Shown here in pieces: positions 43,993 to 52,293 of a stretch of DNA of 64,000 nucleotides. Position numbers and translations under genes: made by a program. Position 1 is the stretch's first letter, and each line of letters opens with the position of its first letter. This DNA comes from Pyxidicoccus caerfyrddinensis (GTDB lineage: Bacteria; Myxococcota; Myxococcia; Myxococcales; Myxococcaceae). A model generated the notes under the pieces. It saw only the letters and a program-made list of their open reading frames with translations. It searched no databases and was not told where the DNA came from. The stretch covers positions 90,854 to 154,853 of the forward strand of contig NZ_JAAIYA010000016.1 of NCBI RefSeq assembly GCF_010894405.1. The letters run 5' to 3'.

Positions 43993-45207
43993 TCAGGAGG
44001 GCGCGCCCGGGCTCGGGCTGGTTCCCGGGCTCTTCGGCGCGTCCTCCTTCGGCGGCGGAGGCGGCACGCCCTTGCCCGCGGGCGCCACCATCCGCACCTC
44101 GGTCCGGTCATCCAGCGCGAGCCCGTCGCCCTTCGGCTCCGTCTCCGTCACCGCGATGACGTCCCCGCGGTTGAGCTGCATGAAGCGCTCGTTGCGCTCG
44201 TTGCGGTGCCGCTCCTGCATCGCCAGGCCCACGCGCCCTTCCGGGCCGCAGCCGATGTAGCGCTTGCGCCCCTTGCCCTCCAGCGGCTCGGAGACGATGC
44301 GGAACAGCCGTCCCGGCGGAAGCTCCGGCCAGGCTTCTCCCTTCGGCGCCAGCACGAGGTAGCTCATCTTGAGCGACTCCTTGTGCAGGCTCGCCGCGCG
44401 CGCAATCTCCTCCACCACCTTGGGCATGGGCCAGGGCCGCTCCGCGTGGCACCAGTCCGTCTCCTTCACCAGCGCCGGGCACGCGCCCCGGTACATGCAC
44501 GGCGCGCGCACCGCGTAGCCGCGCTCCACCATGGCGTCGCGCACCTGGAGCAGGCCGCGGCTCGTCTCGCGCAGCGCGGGCTCCATGACGAGCAGGCTGC
44601 CGCCGCGCTTCACCTTCGCCAGCGCCGCCTCCAGCAGTGCCGCGCGCGGGGCCGTGGCGGACTCGCCCGTGCCGTACAGTTCGTTGATGACGTGGCCCAT
44701 CGTAATCAGGTCGAAGTTGCCCTCCGGCAGCGCCGCGCCCTTCTTCGTCGGGTCCCAGTCGCGCGTGGCCAGCGCCTCGCCGGCCTCGGTGGCCAGGCTG
44801 CGTGCGAGGTTGAGCGCGGCCTTGCTGCGGTCCGCGGCCGTCACCTCGCCCGCGCCCGCGTCCATGGCCGCGAAGGCCACCGGGCCCGGACCGCTGCCCA
44901 GATCGAGCACCTGCCGGGGGCGGCTCGGCAGCTCGCCCAGCACCTGCCGCGCCTGCGCGTAGGACACCGGCCAGTAGAAGAGCAGGTAGGCGCCGAGCAG
45001 GCGCGGGTCGTCCATGTACCGGGCACCGGCGAGCTGCCGCTCCCGCGTCAGGCCGAGGGAGAGCTGGCGGACGCCCGCGCCCACCTCCTTCACCTCCTGT
45101 GGCGTGAGGCGCGTCTCCGGCCCGTCGCCCCTGCCGCGCGAGGCGCGCCACACGGCGATGAGCCTCGGCATCCACCGCTCCAGGTCCTTGCTGTACGCGT
45201 TGCTCAT
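43993..45207 (-). CDS. Rsm22-like class I methyltransferase family protein
   Basis: A protein of 404 residues from ATG 45207. The SAM-binding loop LDLGSGPGPVAFAAMDAG is at about residue 100. A cysteine-rich segment MYRGACPALVKETDWCHAERPW (about 235) matches the Rsm22/METTL17 iron-sulphur-binding pattern of small-ribosomal-subunit assembly factors. A Pro-rich tail ends the chain. Its likely role is small-subunit rRNA biogenesis. It is divergent from the ABC transporter. Confidence 0.83.
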   Translation of the reverse strand: MSNAYSKDLERWMPRLIAVWRASRGRGDGPETRLTPQEVKEVGAGVRQLSLGLTRERQLAGARYMDDPRLLGAYLLFYWPVSYAQARQVLGELPSRPRQVLDLGSGPGPVAFAAMDAGAGEVTAADRSKAALNLARSLATEAGEALATRDWDPTKKGAALPEGNFDLITMGHVINELYGTGESATAPRAALLEAALAKVKRGGSLLVMEPALRETSRGLLQVRDAMVERGYAVRAPCMYRGACPALVKETDWCHAERPWPMPKVVEEIARAASLHKESLKMSYLVLAPKGEAWPELPPGRLFRIVSEPLEGKGRKRYIGCGPEGRVGLAMQERHRNERNERFMQLNRGDVIAVTETEPKGDGLALDDRTEVRMVAPAGKGVPPPPPKEDAPKSPGTSPSPGAPS

Positions 45208-45234
45208 CCCGCCCAACCTTCACGCGTGGCGCAC

Positions 45235-45320
45235 CACCCGGGGGCGGCCACGTCAATCCGTTGTCATCCCGCCAAGGCTTCAACTGGGAGGTCGCCACCC
45301 GGGGGCGACCGCGTTAAACC
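45235..45320. repeat. pair of imperfect 25-bp direct repeats in a divergent promoter region
   Basis: Copy one at 45235-45259 and copy two at 45296-45320 agree at 21 of 25 positions; both contain CACCCGGGGGCG followed by a CGT-AA segment. The starts are 61 bases apart, roughly six helical turns. They sit between the Rsm22-like start (45207) and the ABC ATPase start (45331), the second copy ending 11 bases before the latter. Confidence 0.5.
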
Positions 45321-45330
45321 CTGGTTCCAC

Positions 45331-46359
45331 ATGATTTCCGTCCGCGGCCTGCGCAAGCACTACAAAGTCCACAAGCGCCCGCCGGGCCTGAAAGCGGCCC
45401 TTCGCTCGCTCGTCCACCGCAGCTACACCACGGTGAAGGCCGTGGACGGTATCTCCTTCGACATCCGTCCGGGGGAGCGCGTGGGCTTCCTGGGCCCCAA
45501 CGGCGCCGGAAAGACGACGACGCTCAAGGTGCTGTCCGGGCTGCTCCACCCCTCCGAGGGTGAGGTGACGGTGGACGGCCACGTGCCGCGCCTCCGGGAG
45601 GAGGCCTTCCTCAAGAAAATCATGCTCGTCATGGGGCAGAAGCAGCAGCTCCTCTGGGACCTTCCTCCCGCGGAGACCTTCGAGCTCAACCGCGCCATCT
45701 ACGACGTGCCGGCCGCCCAGTACAAGCAGACGATGGACGAGCTGATCTCCCTGCTCGACATCGGCGACCTCATCGGCAAGCCCACCCGGCAGCTCTCCCT
45801 GGGTGAGCGGATGAAGTGCGAATTGGCCGCGGCGCTCATCCACCGCCCCCGCGTGCTGTTCCTCGACGAGCCCACCATCGGCCTGGACGTGTCCATGCAG
45901 GCCACCATGCGGACGTTCATCAAGGACTACAACGAGAAGTACGGCGCCACGCTCATCCTCACCAGCCACTACATGGACGACGTGGCGGCGCTGTGCCCCC
46001 GGGTCATCGTCATCGACAAGGGCCTGTTGTCCTACGACGGCAGCCTGGACGCGCTGGTGCAGCGCATCCGCCCGGAGAAGCGCGTGGTGCTGCGGCTGTC
46101 CGAGCAGGTGGACGCCGCGCGCCTGGCCCCGCTGGGCGGCAAGGTGGTGACGCACGAGGCCGGCACCGCCGTACTCCAGGTGCGCCAGGAGGCCGTCAAC
46201 GCCACCATCAGCCGCGCGCTGGCGGGGCTGCCGGTGACGGACCTCACGGTGGAGAACGCGCCGCTGGAAGAGGTGATGAGCGAGCTGTTCGCGGAGAACA
46301 AGGCCCGCCGTGAGGCGGCCGCCCACGAGGCCCCCGCGAGCGAGTCGGTGCCGGCATGA
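45331..46359 (+). CDS. ABC transporter ATP-binding protein (ABC-2 exporter)
   Basis: A protein of 342 residues with Walker A GPNGAGKTT, signature LSLGERMKCE, Walker B RVLFLDEP and the switch histidine in LTSHYMDD. The C-terminal extension (residues about 250-342) is typical of DrrA/NatA-type exporter ATPases. ATG 45331 was chosen because ISVRGLRKHYKV starts the domain. The stop overlaps the first permease start by 4 bases. The three genes 45331-47973 form one exporter. Confidence 0.92.
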   Translation: MISVRGLRKHYKVHKRPPGLKAALRSLVHRSYTTVKAVDGISFDIRPGERVGFLGPNGAGKTTTLKVLSGLLHPSEGEVTVDGHVPRLREEAFLKKIMLVMGQKQQLLWDLPPAETFELNRAIYDVPAAQYKQTMDELISLLDIGDLIGKPTRQLSLGERMKCELAAALIHRPRVLFLDEPTIGLDVSMQATMRTFIKDYNEKYGATLILTSHYMDDVAALCPRVIVIDKGLLSYDGSLDALVQRIRPEKRVVLRLSEQVDAARLAPLGGKVVTHEAGTAVLQVRQEAVNATISRALAGLPVTDLTVENAPLEEVMSELFAENKARREAAAHEAPASESVPA

Positions 46360-47159
46360 GCTTTCGCAACACGATGCGCGCCATGCCCACGCTCTTGAAG
46401 GTGGGCTTCGCCGAGGCGGTGGCCTACCGCGCGGAGATGCTCATCTGGGTGCTGTCCACCACCATGCCGCTGGTCAACATGGTGCTGTGGATGGCGGTGG
46501 CCCGGAACGCGCCGGTGGGCCGCTTCGGGCAGGCGGACTTCGTGGGCTACTTCCTCGCCACCTTCGCGGTGCGCCAGCTCACCAGCTCCTGGGCCGCGTG
46601 GCTCATCAACTGGGAGGTGCGGCAGGGGACGCTGTCCATGCGCCTGTTGCGCCCCATCTCTCCGCTGTGGGCCTATGCGGCGGAGAACATCGCCGGCTTC
46701 CCCATGCGCCTGATCGTGGCCATCCCGGTGACGGTGCTCGCCGTGGTGCTGGTGGGCAGCAAGGCGGTGCCCCAGCACGCGTGGCAGTGGGCCTTCTTCG
46801 TGCTGGCGGTGCTGGGCGGGTGGGCCATCTCCTTCCTGGCCAACGTCACCATCGGCGCGCTGAGCTTCTTTCTGGGCAGCAGCCAGAAGGTGATGGAGGT
46901 GTGGCTCGTCCTGTACTTCGTCTGCTCCGGGTACATGTACCCGGTGGAGCTCTTGCCCGCGGGGCTGCGCACGCTCATCAACTGGCTGCCCTTCCGCTAC
47001 CAGATTGGCCTGCCGGTGGAGCTGATGACGGGCGCGCACGGCTGGCGCGAGGCGCTGGTGCTGTTGGGCGCGCAGTGGGCCTGGGTGGCGGTGCTGGGCG
47101 CGCTCACCGTGGCCGTGTGGAAGCAGGGCGTGCGGCGCTTCGCGGCGTTCGGAGGGTAG
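46356..47159 (+). CDS. ABC-2 type permease subunit 1
   Basis: A protein of 267 residues with six predicted transmembrane helices and a conserved loop WEVRQGTLSMRLLRPISPL. It belongs to the ABC-2/DUF990-type permease group. It overlaps the ATPase gene by 4 bases and is followed 4 bases later by the second permease, so all three subunits are made together. The cargo is unknown. Confidence 0.88.
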   Translation: MSFRNTMRAMPTLLKVGFAEAVAYRAEMLIWVLSTTMPLVNMVLWMAVARNAPVGRFGQADFVGYFLATFAVRQLTSSWAAWLINWEVRQGTLSMRLLRPISPLWAYAAENIAGFPMRLIVAIPVTVLAVVLVGSKAVPQHAWQWAFFVLAVLGGWAISFLANVTIGALSFFLGSSQKVMEVWLVLYFVCSGYMYPVELLPAGLRTLINWLPFRYQIGLPVELMTGAHGWREALVLLGAQWAWVAVLGALTVAVWKQGVRRFAAFGG

Positions 47160-47163
47160 GGGC

Positions 47164-47973
47164 ATGGGCATGGTGCGGCGCTATTGGCGGCTGCTGGGCA
47201 TCCAGCTCAAGGCGTCCGGCCTGCTGGCGCTCCAGTACCGCGCGGACTTCTTCACGGAAGGGATTACCTCTCTCTTCTGGACCTTCACCGCGCTGGCGCC
47301 GCTGTTCGTCGTCTACGGCGAGCGGTCCGTGGTGGAGGGCTGGGGCTTCGCCGAGGCGCTGCTGGTGGTGGGCTGGTTCACGCTGCTGCAGGGCATCCTC
47401 GAGGGCGCCATCAACCCCAGCCTCACCGGCGTGGTGGACCACATCCGCAAGGGCACGCTGGACTTCGTGCTGCTCAAGCCCGCGGACGCGCAGTTCCTCG
47501 TGTCCACCCAGCGCTTTTTGCCCTGGCGCGCCTTCAACGTGCTCACCGGGCTGGGGCTGTTCGTCTACGCCTTCGCGAAGCTGGGGCACGGGCCGTCGGT
47601 GACGGGCGTGCTGGCGTCGGTGCTGCTGCTGGGCACCAGCACGCTGCTGCTCTACTCGCTGTGGATTCTGACGGTGAGCGCGGCCTTCTTCGTCGTGCGC
47701 GTGGACAACCTCACGTACCTCTTCACGTCCATCTTCGACTTCGCGCGCTGGCCGTCCTCCGTCTTCCAGGGCGTGGCCCGGGGCGCGCTGACGATTTTCT
47801 TCACGTACGTCATCCCGCTGGCGCTGATGACCACCTTCCCCGCCCAGGCCATGCTGGGGCGCCTGCCGCTGCCTGCGCTCGCCGGCGCCGTGGTGGGCTC
47901 GGCCGCCTTTGCCTGGGTGGCCCGCAGGGTGTGGCTGCGCTCCATCGGCCACTACACGTCCGCCAGCAGCTAG
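47164..47973 (+). CDS. ABC-2 type permease subunit 2
   Basis: A protein of 269 residues with six hydrophobic helices and the loop HIRKGTLDFVLLKPADAQFL, parallel to WEVRQGTLSMRLLRPISP in the previous gene. The two are distant paralogs and likely form a heterodimeric channel with the ATPase. An ATG at 47170 is an alternative start. Confidence 0.88.
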   Translation: MGMVRRYWRLLGIQLKASGLLALQYRADFFTEGITSLFWTFTALAPLFVVYGERSVVEGWGFAEALLVVGWFTLLQGILEGAINPSLTGVVDHIRKGTLDFVLLKPADAQFLVSTQRFLPWRAFNVLTGLGLFVYAFAKLGHGPSVTGVLASVLLLGTSTLLLYSLWILTVSAAFFVVRVDNLTYLFTSIFDFARWPSSVFQGVARGALTIFFTYVIPLALMTTFPAQAMLGRLPLPALAGAVVGSAAFAWVARRVWLRSIGHYTSASS

Positions 47974-48020
47974 CGCGCGCAGCCCGCCTGCCTGCCCCAT
48001 GGGGCTGGGTGTCTACGACC

Positions 48021-48077
48021 CCACCCCGTGGATTGTTCAGTTCTGACCGGTGCAATGGCCTCGCGAGCACGGGGTGG
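48021..48077. repeat. long-range inverted repeat upstream of the second Kelch gene
   Basis: CCACCCCGTG (48021-48030) is perfectly complementary to CACGGGGTGG (48068-48077), separated by 37 bases. It lies between the ABC permease stop (47973) and the Kelch start (48146). It may be a terminator for the transporter operon, a leader fold or an operator. Confidence 0.4.
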
Positions 48078-48145
48078 AGTAAACGCGGCAGAACGTGGGC
48101 CCCCGCCCACCTTCCCCCCCAAGTCGGAAAAAGGACCTCCTCCTT

Positions 48146-50326
48146 ATGAATTGCCCTGCTGGGTTCGGCCGTATGGCCGCGCTCGTGTTGACGCTCGCCA
48201 TGGCGGGCTGTTCACACGAGGATTTTGCAGAGCCGCTGAATAATCCGGAAGTCATGACTGCGGGACTGGGCGAAGGCACGACCTGGTCGACCGTGGCAAG
48301 CATGTCCTCGCAGCGCGTGGACCACACCGCGACGCTGCTGCGCTCCGGCGCGGTGCTGGTGGCCGGTGGCCAGACAGCGAGCGCGGAATTGTACGACGCG
48401 AAGCTCGCACGCTGGTCCAACGTGGGCTCGCTGGTGGCCGTGCGGCGCCGCCACACCGCGACGCTGCTGCCGTCCGGAAAGGTGCTCGTCGTGGGCGGCG
48501 ACTCCAGCGCGTCCTCCACCGGCACCGCCGAGTTGTATGACCCGGCCACGGGCCTGTGGACGGCCACGGGCAGCCTGGACTCGCTGCGCTCCGGCCACAC
48601 CGCGACGCTGCTGTCCAACGGCAAGGTGCTGGTGGTGGGCGGCGAGGATGGCGCGAGCGGCGGGCTGGAGACCGCGCGGCTCTACGACGTGACGACGGGC
48701 ACGTGGGCGGCGACGGGCAGCCTCTCCACGAAGCGCGTGGGCCACACCGCGACGCTGCTGGTGTCCGGCAAGGTGCTGGTGACGGGCGGGCGCAATCGCC
48801 CCAGCGGCACCTTCCTGCGGACCGCGGAGGTGTATGACCCGGCCACCGGCACGTGGACGTCGGTGGCGCCCATGAGCACCGTGCGCTCCGGCCACTCCGC
48901 CACGCTGCTGTTGTCCGGCAAGGTGCTGGTGGCGGGCGGCCTGGTGGACGACTTCACCGCCTCGCGCACCTCCGAGCTCTATGACCCTGCCACCGGCGCG
49001 TGGACGCCCACCGTCAGCTTCCTGCCCATGGAGCGGGCGACGCACACCGCCACGTTGCTGCACTCGGGCGAGGTGCTCGTCACCGGCGGCACCGACGGCG
49101 GCGAGCCGTACCTCCAGACGGTGGCGCTGTATGAGCCGACCAGCAGCCGGTGGTTCACCACGTACTCCATGGGGACGAGCCGGCTCGGCCACACGGCCAC
49201 GCTGCTGAACACCGGCGACCTGCTCGTCGCCGGAGGCCGTCCGGATGGCGGGCCGGGCACCGCGAGCGCCGAGCGCTACACGCCGCCGTCGCCGCCCTGG
49301 CGGCTGACGGGCGCCATGGCCGCGGCGCGCTACTACCACTCCACCACCACGCTGGACTCCGGCACGGTGCTGGTGGCGGGCGGCACGGCCACCGGCAACA
49401 GCGCGCTCATGGGCGCCGAGCTCTACGACGAGCACGCGGGGACGTGGGTGGCGGCGGGCACGCTCACCACGTCGCGCTTCCTGCACAGCGGCACGAAGCT
49501 GCCCTCCGGCAAGGTGCTGGTGGCGGGAGGGCAGGGCAGCTCGTCCGTCTACCTCTCCTCCGCGGAGCTGTATGACCCGGCGACGCACGTCTGGGCGCCC
49601 ACCGGCGCGCTGGCCACTACGCGCTCGCGCCACACGGCGACGCTGCTGGACTCGGGGCAGGTGCTGGTGGCGGGTGGCCGCATGGGCTCCAGCTTCAGCA
49701 GCATCCTCAGCACCGCCGAGCTGTATGACCCGACGGTGGGCACGTGGCGCGCCGCCCCGAGCATGAGCCGCAAGCGGCTCAACCACACCGCCACGCTGCT
49801 GCAGTCCGGCCGCGTGCTGGTGGTGGGCGGCACCACGCCGGACGGGGACACGGCCACGGCGGAGCTGTACGACCCGGCCACCGACACGTGGACCTCCACG
49901 GGCTCCATGGCGGCCACGCGGTACGGGCACGCGGCGGTGCCGCTGCGCGACGGCAAGGTGCTGGTGGTGGGCGGCTGGAGCGGGCGCGCCGTGGCCACCG
50001 CCGAGCTGTATGACCCGAGCACCGGCCTGTGGACCACCGTGGCGCCCATGTCCGCCGCGCGCTACGGGCCCATGGCCACGCTGCTGGAGCCCTCCGGCCG
50101 CGTGCTGGTGCTGGGCGGCGACGGCGGCACGGGCGTGGGTCTCCTGGACTCCTCGGAGGTGTATGACCCGGGCACCGGCCTGTGGACCTCCGCGGGCTCG
50201 ATGTCCGCGCCGCTGACCAGCGCGGGCGTGGCGAAGCTGACGAGCCTCGGCCGCGTGCTCGTCTGCGGCGGCCTGGGCACCAGCGGCTCCCTCGCCTCCA
50301 CCGAGCTGTACACGCCCGCGCTCTGA
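48146..50326 (+). CDS. Kelch-repeat lipoprotein
   Basis: A protein of 726 residues from ATG 48146 (AAGGA 10 bases upstream). A signal peptide ends in the lipobox AMAGC, giving a lipid-anchored protein. The rest is a run of about fourteen Kelch-type units of about 50 residues, each with HTATLLxSGKVLVxGG and AELYDPATGTW, ending in VCGGLGTSGSLASTELYTPAL. No HYR modules or C-terminal sorting tail are present, unlike the related protein at 7913. The strong unit-to-unit similarity suggests recent repeat amplification. Function is probably surface binding. Confidence 0.88.
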   Translation: MNCPAGFGRMAALVLTLAMAGCSHEDFAEPLNNPEVMTAGLGEGTTWSTVASMSSQRVDHTATLLRSGAVLVAGGQTASAELYDAKLARWSNVGSLVAVRRRHTATLLPSGKVLVVGGDSSASSTGTAELYDPATGLWTATGSLDSLRSGHTATLLSNGKVLVVGGEDGASGGLETARLYDVTTGTWAATGSLSTKRVGHTATLLVSGKVLVTGGRNRPSGTFLRTAEVYDPATGTWTSVAPMSTVRSGHSATLLLSGKVLVAGGLVDDFTASRTSELYDPATGAWTPTVSFLPMERATHTATLLHSGEVLVTGGTDGGEPYLQTVALYEPTSSRWFTTYSMGTSRLGHTATLLNTGDLLVAGGRPDGGPGTASAERYTPPSPPWRLTGAMAAARYYHSTTTLDSGTVLVAGGTATGNSALMGAELYDEHAGTWVAAGTLTTSRFLHSGTKLPSGKVLVAGGQGSSSVYLSSAELYDPATHVWAPTGALATTRSRHTATLLDSGQVLVAGGRMGSSFSSILSTAELYDPTVGTWRAAPSMSRKRLNHTATLLQSGRVLVVGGTTPDGDTATAELYDPATDTWTSTGSMAATRYGHAAVPLRDGKVLVVGGWSGRAVATAELYDPSTGLWTTVAPMSAARYGPMATLLEPSGRVLVLGGDGGTGVGLLDSSEVYDPGTGLWTSAGSMSAPLTSAGVAKLTSLGRVLVCGGLGTSGSLASTELYTPAL

Positions 50327-50342
50327 GCGCGCCCTCCGCGCA

Positions 50343-50374
50343 CCGTCCGCCCCTTTTTGTACGGGGGCGGACGG
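50343..50374. terminator. stem-loop terminator after the Kelch lipoprotein gene
   Basis: CCGTCCGCCCC (50343-50353) pairs with GGGGCGGACGG (50364-50374), 11 bp around a ten-base loop that includes TTTTT. It lies 17 bases after the stop. The loop, rather than the 3' side, carries the T-run. Confidence 0.6.
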
Positions 50375-50502
50375 ACCCGACTGGGGGTGAGATTCGACCC
50401 GTTGACTCAAATGTCAACCGGCCTAGGGTTGCGCTGCTCTCCCAGGCAATCCGGGAGTAGCAGGTGTTCCAAAACCCCCTCGGTAGATTGAAGGAGCCGG
50501 TG

Positions 50503-51618
50503 ATGAAGAGGCTTCAAGCGGTCCTCGTGACAGCGGTGTGCGCGGGAGTGCTCGGGCTTGCCCCAGAGGCCCACGCGGGTGCGGCGAAGACGACGTACCC
50601 GGTGGTGTTCGCCCACGGCATGGGCGGGTTCGACGACCTGCTCGGCTACGACTACTGGGGCAACGACTACGGCATGTTCGTGGGAGACGCGTGTGACGCG
50701 CTCCTCGAGGTGGACTGCAACGAGGACATCGACGCGGGGCAGAAGTCCTTCGTGGCGCAGGTGGCGCCGTTCCAGTCCTCCGAGGTGCGGGGGCTGGACC
50801 TGGCGAACGACATCGAAGGCTTCATGGCGACGTCGGGTGCGGCGAAGGTGAACCTCATCGGCCACTCGCAGGGTGGCATCGACGCGCGCAAGGCGGCGCG
50901 GGTGCTGCGCGAGCGGCGCGGCGTCACGGCGGTGGCGGTGCTGGTGAGCGTGTCCTCGCCGCACCGGGGCTCGCCGGTGGCGAAGTACATCCTGGACCTG
51001 AAGCCGGGCGTGACGAGCGTCATTGCCGCGCTGGCGAAGTACTACGGCAACGTCGTGTACAAGGCGGGCAATGACGCGTACGCGGGCGCCAAGCAGCTCG
51101 TCTACAACGACTACTCGTCCACGGACGGCGTCACCACGGGCATGAAGGCGTTCAACGACCTGTACCCGGTGAGCACGAGCTACGCGGGCCGCTACGTGTC
51201 GCTCATCACCGCGCAGAACGGCGCCAACGTGAATCCGGCGCTGTACCTCTTGAGCGAGTTCTTCTTCGACATCGACGGGGACGGGTACTGCGCGAACGAC
51301 GGCGACAACGACGGCGCGGGCGGCTGCGGCGACGGCGTGCGCAACGAGGCGGATGACGACGGCCTGGTGGGCATCAACTCGCAGCAGATGGGCACCCGGC
51401 TGCGCTACTCGGAGTCGACGTTCGGGTTCGACTCGGTGACGAACGACACGTCCGTCGCCGCGGTGACGAGCCTCAACGCGCCGACGAGCGCGCAGATGAC
51501 GTCCACCTCCAGCGTCATCTCCCAGGACCACCTGGACGTGGTGGGCGTGGGGCCGGACACGTTCGACGAGCCGGAGTTCTACGCCGCCATCTTCCAGTAC
51601 ATCGCGACGTACGACTGA
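50503..51618 (+). CDS. secreted triacylglycerol lipase (family I type) with Asp-rich insertion
   Basis: A protein of 371 residues from ATG 50503 with AAGGAG upstream. A signal peptide ends in EAHA-GA. YPVVFAHGMGGFDD is the oxyanion region, GHSQGG the nucleophile elbow, and HRGSPVA the loop after it, all as in Pseudomonas family I lipases. From residue 256 an insertion of about 33 residues is rich in Asp and Gly (DIDGDGYCANDGDNDGAGGC), resembling EF-hand or TSP3 calcium sites. No foldase (lif) gene is adjacent, unlike most family I.1/I.2 lipases. It hydrolyses ester lipids outside the cell. A terminator follows. Confidence 0.88.
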   Translation: MKRLQAVLVTAVCAGVLGLAPEAHAGAAKTTYPVVFAHGMGGFDDLLGYDYWGNDYGMFVGDACDALLEVDCNEDIDAGQKSFVAQVAPFQSSEVRGLDLANDIEGFMATSGAAKVNLIGHSQGGIDARKAARVLRERRGVTAVAVLVSVSSPHRGSPVAKYILDLKPGVTSVIAALAKYYGNVVYKAGNDAYAGAKQLVYNDYSSTDGVTTGMKAFNDLYPVSTSYAGRYVSLITAQNGANVNPALYLLSEFFFDIDGDGYCANDGDNDGAGGCGDGVRNEADDDGLVGINSQQMGTRLRYSESTFGFDSVTNDTSVAAVTSLNAPTSAQMTSTSSVISQDHLDVVGVGPDTFDEPEFYAAIFQYIATYD

Positions 51619-51632
51619 GCGGTGACACGGGC

Positions 51633-51656
51633 GGGGCCCGGGAGTCGCCGGGCCCC
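51633..51656. terminator. bidirectional stem-loop terminator
   Basis: GGGGCCCGG (51633-51641) and CCGGGCCCC (51648-51656) are perfectly complementary with a GAGTCG loop. The stem sits between the convergent lipase stop (51618) and toxin stop (51659). Confidence 0.65.
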
Positions 51657-51658
51657 TG

Positions 51659-51985
51659 CTAGTGCGCGGCTCGCGGTGCGCGTCGCAGCCAGTACGAGGG
51701 GCGCTGGCGAGCGTGGGCAATCGCCAGGATGAACACCCGCTCGTTGAAGACCATGTACGGCAGGCCGTAGGGAAACCGCACCATGACGAAGCGATGGATG
51801 CCCAGCGGCTTCGCGCGCGCGTCCGGCCAGAGCGGCCAGGTGTGAGGGCTCGAGGCGATGGCCCTCAGATGTCCCTGAAGGTCCGCGAAGAACTCCGCAC
51901 CCAGGCCGGCACGTCGCTCCTCGTACCAGTCCACGATGATGCCCACTTCCTGGGCGGCTTCGGGGTGGAGCTCGATTTGCAGCAT
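51659..51985 (-). CDS. ParE/RelE-family toxin
   Basis: A protein of 108 residues from ATG 51985. It begins LQIELHPEAAQEVGIIVDWYEER and has the family's compact alpha/beta fold, with FVMVRFPYGLPYMVF in the second half. RelE/ParE members act on ribosome-bound mRNA or on gyrase; the target cannot be assigned here. Its start overlaps the antitoxin stop by one base (TGATG), which supports coupled synthesis. Confidence 0.8.
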   Translation of the reverse strand: MLQIELHPEAAQEVGIIVDWYEERRAGLGAEFFADLQGHLRAIASSPHTWPLWPDARAKPLGIHRFVMVRFPYGLPYMVFNERVFILAIAHARQRPSYWLRRAPRAAH

Positions 51986-52224
51986 CAGCGCCGGGACTTC
52001 AGTCGGGCGGTGATTCGGGCCTCGACTTCTTCCCAGGGGACCGTCTGGACGCGGCCCTGCCGGATGTCCTCGGCACGACGCTCCAGCTCCGGAGCCCACT
52101 CGGCCTCGACGTTTCCATCGTCCGGACTCTCATCCAGGCTGAGCAGCAGCTTGTGCGCGACTTCAGCGCGCTCCTCGGGAGGAAGCTGGAGCACGTCCGT
52201 GAGCAGTTCGTCCTTGGTGGCCAT
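51985..52224 (-). CDS. putative addiction-module antitoxin
   Basis: A protein of 79 residues from ATG 52224. Residues TKDELLTDVLQLPPEERAEV match the start of the putative addiction module component family (TIGR02574-type), which pairs with RelE/ParE toxins. The C-terminal basic helix (ITARLKSRR) probably contacts the toxin. It is upstream of the toxin in the same operon, the usual antitoxin-first order. Confidence 0.78.
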   Translation of the reverse strand: MATKDELLTDVLQLPPEERAEVAHKLLLSLDESPDDGNVEAEWAPELERRAEDIRQGRVQTVPWEEVEARITARLKSRR

Positions 52225-52293
52225 CGGAGTGAATCCTACCCGGCTGGAGCCGCGCTGGCATGTCATGTCGCTCGCTGCCGGACTTCCGGGACT

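Noticed and set aside
48212-50410. CRISPR-like regular repetition in and opposite the second Kelch gene
   Set aside because: The period of about 150 bases follows protein repeat units in frame, with no spacer-like unique segments and no cas genes.
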